From Oegoconia quadripuncta (lineage: Eukaryota > Arthropoda > Insecta > Lepidoptera > Autostichidae), in contig OX438742.1 of assembly GCA_949316235.1 (NCBI GenBank), forward strand, positions 7,534,815 to 7,598,814: 64,000 bases of DNA. Direction: 5' to 3'. The notes beneath the pieces were generated by a model. The model was not told where the DNA came from, ran no database searches, and worked only from the letters and a program-made list of their open reading frames with translations. Made by a program: the position numbers and the translations under genes. This document shows positions 11,301-23,300 of the stretch, one piece after another; the stretch's first letter is position 1, and each line of letters begins with the position of its first letter.

Positions 11301-14300
11301 CCACCGGTGTTGGCCCGTGTGCCCCAACAGTAGAGATGATGATCTGGTGTTGTACTTGCAGTGAAACGGAGATAAATGAAGCTTATTGTATAAATAGTCC
11401 AGACTCCGGTTGTGCATAATATCAAACATTTGTGCGTGATATCAAACATTACACAAACCAGATGAAACTAGAAGTATGATTCAGATACGGCGTAATATGT
11501 ATACGTAGCGGAATGGTATAATGGTAGTAGTCACCAGGTTTTAGAGAGCAGTCGAGTACCATATATAAAATCCATAGTTTAGTTTTGAGAGGACTAACGA
11601 CTTACACAACTTATGCGTACTTCTTTGTAAATGCTAATTCCGGTTCGCAATGCACTGTATTTTTGTTGTGGTAGTTATGTGCGATTCTAGGCAAGCGATT
11701 GTTTCATAAATATTCCTTGTGGTCTGGCTGTGCGGAGGTGGTGAGACATTCCAACTGCCTGTTTCTGTACGGCGATTCGGTTGTCGTTTTTACTTGTTGT
11801 TTTGGGATTTTGCTTTGAGCGCTACATGATATCGTGTGTAAAATTATAACGTGCTAGTTACATCTAAGGCTAGTTCTATTATCTTTATGCTCTGCATGCA
11901 TGTCTATCTGGCTATAAGATGTTACTAATAAAATGTAATGACCAGTGAAATTGTTTCTCTATTATGGAAATTTTGGCATCCACAATACAGGCCTAGGCTA
12001 GTGTGGATGTTACAGTAAATGTATAATTATGTATGGTTCTTTTTGGTAAATAAACATCTTATCTATCTATCAAAATACACAATTTAACGCAACAATGCCA
12101 TTAAGCTATTGCAAGGCGGTAGATTTGCCCAGCGAACATTTGAAAATGTTATAGACATTTGAAATAGGCGTAGTTGTAGTGAAAGTTGAGCCTAGAGAAT
12201 CGCGCATGTGGTCACCACATAATGAGTTTAACGCCACACTTGATGGGCTGTGGTCTCGCCTATAGACACTCACTTGTGAATGCTTCGTCGAATTAGAAAA
12301 CTTTTCGCGCTTTACTTGAATGATCCCTTGTTGCGCTGCTCTAGAAATATTTACCGGGTGCAGATGCACTTTACAGAAGGAAATCGAATATTATATCACT
12401 GAAACCGATGACTCTGCCAGTGGCGTCTAATTCGTATTCGTATTCGTTGGCGGGCCGGTTTCCGCAACTCGACGTCTTGATGCGCCTATTTTGCGTACAA
12501 AGTGGCGTCTAAGCTCGATAGCTTAACTAAATGATGGGCAGCAACGGCATTGGTAAGGAGTTCCCCAAAATGTCAAGAATCATCAACACAGCAATGTGTC
12601 TTTTATGTCAAATTCTTGTCCAAGAGGTGTAAGTCCAACAGAGGACTTTTTAGTGGAGATATAAATTCTAGTCAACAAATAAGAAACCCTCTAAATTATA
12701 ACAGCCAGAATTCCTGTCTGAGCTTCATTCATAATGAAAACTAAAAGTTCGTGTGTGAGCAGGGCTCAACTCTAGTATCAAAAATAGACTGGATATTGCA
12801 TACTGAAGATGTATCTAGTTATATTGCGCTGAGCAGTGCTTTAATTTTAGATATCCGCCTTGCGTTTTACTGTTCATTGTTTTGCCTGCGAATTATATTT
12901 TAGATATAAGCCACTTGGATGCTATAATAGTCATAAGTTCTTCTAAATGTTATCAAACACTGTTCTTTTTTGAGCACTTTTTATCCTAGCAAATATATTA
13001 GATCCGTTTTTTGATTGCCTGCTGTCGCTGTGATGGAAAGTGACGATGTAATCCAAGATAAGCACGCGAAACTAGTAAACGCGTAATTATATATAAGTCA
13101 TGATGATGATAGTTTACAGGTCATATTACAAAAGGTTTACTTTAGGCCGCGGATCCATCGTCCTATAATGTCGAAGTATGACGGTTAGATTTATATACAA
13201 TTTCTGGAATATCGGAAGTAGGCTATTGCGGAATCTACCTACATTGTTACCACAACATTTTCAATAAAGCGACATTGGGCAGACTACACCTTTAAATTTA
13301 TACATACCAATAAATGACTTCACAAAGGACCAAATGACTTTCAAGTCTTGAGTATCTCTTTCTCGTCGCAAAAACTTTAATTTATTTATACCTTTTCCAC
13401 CGGTTTTAATACAGATCGTGATTTGATTATGATTCTGTAAAATACTTAGCAAAGGGCCTAACGTGTTCAATATATCGTATTTACAATCCAGCCGGATCTT
13501 AGCTGGGCCATATTATAAACCGGAACCAAAAGCTTTTTAAGATGCTCACCAATTGACCTTCAAAGATGGCCTAAATAAAATTTAGTTGCCGATTAAAAAA
13601 AATGTGAGTGCAAATGAAAATACAAATTAACAGCCTTACTTTATTTCGATTGTTCCTTGTTTTATCAATGAGAAAAACAGGCAATGTTCATATGGAAGAC
13701 GCCTAAGGGGGTAGCGGGGCACATGTGGCACAGGGCGCAACCAATCACAGCAAGTCGGGGCAAGCGCGAAAGGCGTGTTTGTGCGCTGTGGTATTAAGGT
13801 CCAACTCACAAAATTTACATTCCCAATTTTATTTTTTGTATAAAATCTGTTAACTTTAATATTTTATTTTTTTCGTAATACATACATCCTATACACTCTG
13901 CAACGTTTGTCGGTTTTTTTTTTGTTAGACCTTATATATTCAGATTGGGCTGCAAATATAGATGTTGCAAGTCGCTTGTTTGACATGCCTGTGCTACAGT
14001 ATTGTTTGCATTGCGAGAGTGACCATATGCTTAACGAATTATCTCTGCCAGTTGCCGAATTTTGAAACAGTCGTATCTATGAATGTTTAAATATATGAAG
14101 AAAGCCACATTCTGGTGTAATATAATTCTACGCAAACAAGAAAAGTACAGTTAGCCAAATTCTAGACTCTTAGGGTTAGAGGAGATTGTTTTATACTCCC
14201 CATACTTATGGGGTGATGTTATGACAACATGTACTAAAATTAGAACTAAGTTCGTTAATTCCAACTTTAAGTGTGAAAATTCAGCATTAAATGTAACATT

Positions 14301-17300
14301 TATTTTCTCTGCATAAAATAAATAGAGCTGTTCTTTGTGTATGTAACATTATCAACTAAATGTTACCTCTCACGTTATTCGTGGGCTTTTTGGATTTGGT
14401 CTACAATTATTGAAAAATGTCTATTAACTCATTTATGCATGCGAAAAATACGTCTTCCAAAATGTAGTCGATTGCGCCACCTATGCTTATTTTTGGCTAG
14501 TTAAAATAATAAATATTTCCTTTCTTATTTAACTCCCAATCGCGTAGGTGCTGAACTCTGACGCGGAGGATGAAGCGGAGATTTACGCGGCGAAAATGCT
14601 GGAGGTGATCGTGCTGCAGTGTTCCGGCAAGATCGACAACTGCTTGCCGTCGTTTGTCGAGCTCGTACTCAACCGGCTCACCAGGAAAGTGAAAACCTCG
14701 GAGCTGAGGACCATGCTGCTTCAGGTAAAGTGTGTGACAATTTGAATTGTCACTTATTATAAGGAGACTTGATTGAGATATATAAAGGCGATGGTGGAAT
14801 AATCGCTCCTGCGCAGGTCATCTACAAAGCAAACCGCCGAAGTATATTATTGCCTAAGACGCATAATATCTACTTGGCAAATGACCTGTCGCATTAAGTC
14901 TTAGTAGCAAAATGCGTGAAATGCATTACGTCTGCTTTGCTAATTACCTACACCGCATTATGCTTTTTTTTTTTTTTTTTTATGATTGACTGGATTCGTG
15001 TTTGACCACAATCTCACCTGATGGAAAGTGACGATGGGGTCGGAGATGAAGCACGCGATCTCAGTAAATGCCTATACACTCTGCTCTTGAAGATCCCAAG
15101 GTTGTAGGATTCAGGAAAGACTGACGCCGGAAGGGAGTTCCATGCCTTGGCTGTTCGGATGATGAATGAAGAATCGAACTTCTTAGTGCGAATGTTCGGT
15201 ATATTAACTATATACGGGTGGAATCCCTCCCCACGCCTAGTGGTCCGAAGATGGAAGGGTGACGGTGGAATAAGATTATGTAATTCCAAAAATAAAATAA
15301 AATTATGCCTTAATAATATTACGCCTAAAACGCATCATGTTTGTTTAAGGCCCGTATTAATAAATCGTTCTTGAGATTGAGATCGCGTCTCGGTCTCAAG
15401 ACCATTTTTTCTGATGCTGTTTTAATATGCAAAAGATTCACAAGCGTCAACTTGAGGCCATGTCCATCTTGAGAACGGTTTATTAATGCGGGCCTAAAAC
15501 TCATTATATATAATACCAGCTTTCCGCCCGCGGCTATCATGCAATACCAAAGCTCGCTCGCGGAAATCGTACGATTAAAAATTAAAAGAAAGTGTCGTTA
15601 GCTGGTTACTTTGTTATTTTTATTGTAATACATCCAATGAGTATTTGATTCTATTGGAGTTTCGTGAATTATTCATGGCCAGCATCGTCATCTGCATTGC
15701 GGTAGAACAAATTCTCATAAAAGCAACCTAAATTGTGCCTAAGGAGAGTCGTCCAATGACTTAAGTTTTATTTATTACACAATTTAGGGTCGACAGATAT
15801 CGACAGATCCTATTTTAATACCTAAGTAATCATTGTAATTTCCACTGAAGATCGGGCCAGTAGGTCATTTACTTCCAGAGAAAATAAAATGCATTAAATT
15901 GTGGATTAAACTAGGAAAATACTTATTTGTTATGCTAAGACAATCAAGTTTCATAGATACAGCGTGATCCTTACATATGTTGTAAGGAATTTTCTATTGA
16001 ATTAAGTTTATTGTCACACTAACCTCAAAATTTGAAATGTAATTTAATACTTTACTCTTTTGTATCATATTGCATAGGTAGGTACCTATGCAACAACAAC
16101 TTAAGATTTTCGATTTCAAAATTTACTGAATCGCCATCAATACCATAACTTTCAATCTACAAGATCTAGGTAGAGGAGATTTTGAAATCGAAAATCTTAA
16201 GTTGTTGTCATATCAAATTAGACAAAATATATCTTTTATAAATACTTTAGTGCCTCGCAACATGTGTAGTTAATGCGGTATGCGGTATTCCAAACATTAA
16301 TAACCAATTTTTATTGAATTGAAATGATAGATTTTGGCGAAGAAAATAACTATTTTTTTTTTCTAAACAATACTCAATGATTTTACCTTATCCTCGAAGA
16401 TTAAAACTTCACATTTTAAGTCCTCACAAGGCACAATTTTCTCCATTGTTGTTAGTCACCAAGTCTAATTAATCATCATGTAATGTTAAAAAAACACTTA
16501 AACTTCATTTGTTATGAATTGGTTGAACAGACAGCCTCCCATACAAGGATGGAAAGAGGAATCGCATTTCAGTATGAAAAAATTTGTATGCAACTTCATA
16601 CGCAATCCATGCGTTTCCCTTCCGTATTAATTGATATCCATACTAATAATAGCTACATTTCGTTATGGAAAATTTTGCATAGGTTAGAAAGATAAATATG
16701 AAGCCCGAGCCCGTCATATGCCCCGTGACAAGGTGTCGCGCGTCGTACTACTGCAGTGAGCGATAGATAACTTGTATGGACGCGCGAAAATTTAAACGTA
16801 CGACTAATTTAATTTGTTCTTATAAAATACGTTCTGAACTTTGATTTGCATATGGACACTAAGTCGGGCACATTTAGGGCATGCCCGGGTTTTTCGACTG
16901 AAGGGTATGCTACTGGGTGAAATCGAACCTGATTGACAGACGGCTGTTGTTAAAACAAATGCCATCCCTGAGCACAATCCATGTTGTAATCTTAGTTTTA
17001 GGTTAACTCGTCATGGTTCTGATAACGTACACAGCGGCCGATTGGTTTATTGGGTATATGGTGACGCTTATTTTGCAACCAAAGCTCGCAATTTCGACTC
17101 CATGAATTAATCACGTTTTGTATGATGAATGATATCGTACTCATGATGTTTATAAAAATATGTACCTATGTTTATCCGTTATTTAGCCTACACTGTGCTG
17201 AATTTTGGGACTAGCTTTAGTATATATAGCCTGTCAAAATGTATTTATTATAGGCGATTCATCCTGTTTCTCTGAATAAATTGATTGTGCCTCAGTTGTA

Positions 17301-20300
17301 AAAGCTATCATTTGTTCCCATGCAGGTCCTGATAGCAGTCCTGTACTGCAACCCACATTTGCTGTTCACGATCCTGGACAAGCTGCAGGAGTCGGTGCCC
17401 AACGCGTCCATTACACAGCATTTCATCAAGCAGTGGATACATGACATTGACTGTTTTATGGGGTATGTAACCTATAATGTATATCACTGCCCTGTGGTTC
17501 CAGCAGAGTTGAATATTACCAACTCGTCTCATTTCTCAGGGGTGATGCCTCAGGGGGGCCTATGTGGCGATTTGGGACCAACCCGTCTCTACCTGCAAGT
17601 GTTGCAAAAAGCGGCTCAGGAATCTCGTGATGGACTGCGTCGTATTTTTATTGTGAAGACAGAATTCCATCGTATCTAAATCTAGTTAACAAATACACCT
17701 AAGATTAACCTAGTTGAAGCTGAACTGGATAGGATACATTCTAACAGTCATTAGTGCGGCGCTTTCAAAACCAGATAGTAGGACTATTGTCAGGAGGCCG
17801 GTTCATCTATATCCGGCGCCAAACATCAGTGTGTGCATGGTTCAATTCCATTGAAGGACTAGAGAGCCAGTGAAATTACACACTTAAAGAAGCATTCCAT
17901 TTTGTTCTCAAGAGTGACAATTTATCTTTTTTTTTTTATGGCAATTGCTTAAACATTACTGCCAGCCTCCCGTCATTAAACAGAGTGTTCCAATAGATAA
18001 ATCTAAGTATAGACGGATAATTTTGAAAAGGTATTCCTGAGTACTTAACTCTTACTTTACTCTTACTTAACTCTGGGATGTTGCCATACTATAGGGCAGT
18101 AGTAATTAATCACTTACTGGGCTTCTATCTCGTTATTATTCATTCTATGACAGAAAAACCAACGCCCCTGTCACACGAGAAACGATTGAGAACGACAAGT
18201 AAACTTACGAGTATTGTTATAGTTCTGTTTCAATTTTGTATTTGGGAAAGTTACATACTTAACTTACTGTACATCATGACACTTTAAAGTAAAGTAGCTA
18301 TATATAGATCATTCACCACATATTGAGTATGAATGGTGTACATTGAGAAAGGAAATTAACATTTATTGCAAGTGATCTATATATTGTTTTTAAACATTTA
18401 AGTCTAATAGAGTAGGTAGGTAAGTTACCGTTTTAAGGTACTTATAAATTTATACTTGTTGATATTAAGCCTTCACGACCGCAAAATGTGCGTGCTGGGC
18501 ATCTGCACGCTGCTCGAGATGGGGCCCCAGCGGCCTAACCTTGAGGAGGTGGCACCAGACCTGCTGCCGTCGTGCCTCGTGCTCTTCGATGGCCTGAAGA
18601 GGGCCTACGAGCTGCGAGCGGAAGCCGACGACGATTCTACATCGGACGATGAAGATGATCTCGACGGAGATGACGGTAAGCGTTAATGACGTATCAATGG
18701 TAATCTGTACAAGTAACGTTGATAGATGCCGGCTCACTAGTACCTGCTATTACATATTTCATGTCCATAGGTTTACTATTAATTAACTCTAATTTATTAC
18801 GCAAATCCACTGAACAAACCGTTTTCGCGCTTTTCTTAGTAGAGAAAAACAGCGCCATGTCTTAGAATCCTCGAGAACTAATACGACTGCTGAGAACAAA
18901 TTGCCTAAATCACGCACAAAAAAAATTTTTTTTTAGTCTGTTTAAATATTGAATAAAAATATGAGTTTTACAAGTAATATATTGTTTATTATACTTAAAA
19001 TATACTTTCATGTAAGTGATGCATTTTTTTATTAATCCGCGAAAGAAGTCGACGTATGACTGAGGTCCCATTGGTTCCAAACGCCCATTTTAACACCAAT
19101 GAAGTGGTGCCATTTTGATTGTTTCTATTTTTATTGATCTATGGGCAAACCTAATCTTAGAAATATCCATAATTAAGAAAACCACAATAATTGTACAATT
19201 ATGTAAATATTGTGTTTATATTTATTTATAATATTCTATTTTCACTGACCTTCGAAATTTCTGAGGAAGCGGATTAAATCAAATAATTTTATATGCTCTG
19301 AGATGCACAGACTTTCTATGTATATTAATTGTGTGTAATGCAGTAATATATTAAATAAATAAATAAATTGCACATACACACAGCGCCATCTAATTCCACA
19401 CTAAACAACTAGGCTTGTATATTGTATTCTTACAACTGCAATGCGGTTGCGGGATAAGGCTATCGTCCGGCATACGGCAAGTGGCGAGTTGAGCAAACAA
19501 CTAGTATCAGGTCATACAGGAATTCTGCAGACCTGATACTAGTTGACCTGTAGCGTCTTTAGTTTAAAGCTCTCAAAATCGGCGATTGGCAACCCTCGAA
19601 CCTAGAGTGGCGATTAATGCAAATACTTTCGTTGGTGCACTAACGTGCCACATGACAAGGCACATGTGATTCGAGGCAGGGGGTCTACTCCCTAACGATA
19701 ATAGCTTCGGACGGCCGTAAGTTCGGACTTATCTTTTCTTTCTTTTGCAGTTTGCTGTGCAATTATAAACTAATCGTCATTATTTTACTTTTATTGTATA
19801 TAGTTGGACATCACAAGTTAGTACGGGACGCAAGGAACATCTGATGTTATGCAAATAAAGGATCCCCAGCAAAAGAAAAAGTCCGAAAATACGGCCGTCC
19901 GAAGCTATTTTCGTTAAGAGGGTAGACCCCCAGAATGGAGGCGCATAGATAGAACAATAAAACAACTGATGTAAATCTTCCGTCATTTGATTACAACAAT
20001 CCATTTATAGCGTCAATCACTTTGGCTGCATGACATTGGCTGTCGGAATATTCTGAGTTTTCTTGAGCCTCAATTGTGCATCTTTTTTGTTTATTTGACA
20101 TAAATATTTATCGACAGAGGTGCTGTCGAGTGATGAGGATGATATAGAAGAGATGACCAACGAGTACCTCGAGAATCTCGCACGGTTGGCGGTGAACAAT
20201 GGCACCGAGCAGGGCCTGCAGGTGACCGCCAAGGTCGAGGACTACGACGAAAGCGACGACGTACGTACCCATATACATACACACAAAGAGTACTCGAACT

Positions 20301-23300
20301 CTTTAGTGGATTGATACTAAATGATATCTTAAAATCTCTTTAAAAGTCAGTCTTCTTAAAACACACTGTAGAAATTAAGAAAGCTGTATATTTTTTCTGT
20401 TTTATCTGCGATTGTTTGATTACTTGTGATTTTAAGCTTGTTCTCCATTGACCTATTTCCCCCCTTTAATCTAAGGTTTAATTTAATTTAAGGTTTTTTC
20501 TTTTGAGGCGTTTCACGTAGCCTCTTCTAGTTAAATCAGCTGTTAGTACATTTGACTGTCTAGCCAGCCGAATTCTGTACTCCTCATTTGCCTTTCGGAT
20601 TTCCTGAGATATGGTAGACATTCCCAAATACTGGTGAATCTCATAGTTTTTGATGAACCAAGCATTTTCGCTTATTGTTCTTTGAATTATATTTTACATT
20701 CTTTGCAGCGCTGATATGTTGGAGTTGGATGCGCTTCCCTACATCCACGCTGTATTCCATACATCCACACTGACTTTAGCACAGACTTGTATATCAGTAA
20801 CTTGTTGTCTGTAGAGAGTTTGCTATTTCTTCCAAGTAGCCAGTGAAGTGTTCTATATTTAATATTTAGTTCCTCTCTTTTTGTTATATATGCTGTTTCC
20901 AGGTTAAGCGCCGATCAAGATGCATACCTAGGTATCTGACATCATCATGATGAGGAACTGTGACATTGGTCAACTGGACTGGCTTGTATCAAACTCTTAT
21001 CAGCTTGCTGTATGTCCAGGAAAACAAGACAGCCTTTTTTTCCAGGGATTCCCTCACGCATTCACACACCCTGTAGACCTGCTTAATTGTTGAGTGCCGT
21101 CTGAATCCGAATTGGTGGTTGGGAATGACTTTGTTTTCCTCCAAAGTAGAAAGGATTCTATGAATGAGGATTTTCTCCATAACCTTTGATAGGATGGGCA
21201 ACAAACTAATTGGTATTTCTGAAGTAACTTCTGTAGCTGATTTTCCTGGTTTGTGGATAATTTGGATATGAGACACTTTCCAGAGAGAGAGGAAGTGGTG
21301 TGTTCTTATAATGTCATTAAATAGCGTGGAAGAAACACAATGGCCTTTTTGATAGCTCTTTTAGTACCTCTTTAGTTATAAGGTCAAAACCAGGCGCTTT
21401 TTTGCCCTTGAGAACTTTAATAGATTTCCATACCTCCCAAACGTTACTGGTTTTAGGGATGGTGCTAACTGAAGATCTTTGTTGTGGGATGACGTCAACC
21501 CTATTCTCAAACTCACTATCCAGTGCTTGGTTTGGATAGAACACTTTAGCTAGATGCTCAGCAAACATACTGGCCTTTTCTTGTGCAGTTCTTGCCCAAC
21601 CATGCATTCTTTTTAGTGGACGTTTTGCTCCTTGTGGCCTATTGTAGTGCCTTATAAACTTCCATAGAGTTAGAGTAGTAGTTATTAGATGTTGCAGTCA
21701 GCGATTCCAATTTCGCCTCAGGTATATACTTGAGGCGAAATGCATGGTATCGGTATTATGTCATTTCTGCAGCATCTCTCTCAAGTTCAGAGACACCAAA
21801 ACTGTATATAGATTTACTTATAGTTAGGAAAAGGTGGAAGCAAGCTTATCTTATTATTTCTACCAGTGTATATAATAAGATAGATTCATTTAACCTCTCT
21901 TTGTATATAATAACTCTTTATAAATATACTTATTTCCCCAGGACTCCGACTACGAACCGGAAGACACAGGCGTTGAGTGCTACACCACGCCTCTCGACAT
22001 GAAGGACTGTCCAATCGACGAATATGTTAGATTCAAAAATACAATATCAGGTAAAGCATGTTAAACTTATTAGCTCCATTTTTCCACAGGTTGATATGAA
22101 ATTGTAGACAGAAGGTTAACTATTGGTGCAAATGGGGCTTACTTACCTGTGATGATTAAATAGTCCAGTTAATCTGCATTCCTCGCAAAAGTTTGGGTAC
22201 TTCTGTCTGTGACCTTGTAGCCACCAGCTAAACTTGTGCTTTTTGGAATGCTCATATTTTGGAAAAATATTGACCGTTTCCAAGACATTTAGTTTTTAAC
22301 CCAGTTGATTTGTTTTGATAGGTTCTTAGGTTTCTATAGACCCTGTTCACATTAACAGGCAGTTTAACCATGAGAAAGAACTTACGACCTAAATGTTCCG
22401 GAAAAAGATTTTGTCACCACTATTATTTATTACTTATTCTTTTTATCTCTACTTACCTTAATGACATCACGACCTTTATCTTTATCCCAAATGAGATGGT
22501 AACATAATGCAATACATTTATATATTTCAATATATTTTTTATATAATAATCAACTATGATAAAATACGCTGCTCTTGACGTCCGCATCTTATAAAAAACG
22601 AAGTCTCTTTATTTGCACTCGCAATTACTATCAACTCGTCAGCCACTATTTCAAGATTCATTATTGATTATATACAGATTATTTACATGTTGTTTCCTCT
22701 TATTTTCAATGAGCAATCATAATACACTGAGCTATGACCTATTTGTACTGCTGCAGCATACACATGTTAGTGTTACAAAATTATGTTATTTATGTGGTTG
22801 ATTGTTACCTTAACAATCAATAATAAACTAAATGTGTGTGACTGTGGAACCAGATAAAGGATTTATCTATCTGACCAATTGTAGTTTATATTCATGTTTT
22901 ATTTATTTTATTGTCTTGACTGCCCCAAAACGGCGGGTAATTTTTCGAGTGTATGTATGCACATCTGGGGGCACTTATTGAGACTTGGCCATCGCCTGAA
23001 AAGACGTGTAAATTCAATCGCCTGAAAACACATGTAAATTCAATTATTTAGTGCGATGGCCAAGTCTCGATATATTTATATAAAACATTAAAGAATTTTA
23101 ATATTGATATGCGTCAATATAAGATGCTGTTAATTATTACGTAACAACTTAATGCTTCGAGTACGGAGATTCCAGACACAATTGATTTTCAATTGTTATG
23201 GACCACGATCGTGGTCTTAGAGACTGGACGTATTAAGACAGAAAGTCGCTTAAGTAGAGACTGAATAAATTAACAACCGACTTGGTATTACATGGATCTC

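Noticed and set aside
17463..17679. Continuation of the importin-7 exon
   Set aside because: The frame stays open but loses all similarity at the GTATGT donor, and the next exon continues the protein in phase with LHDRKM.
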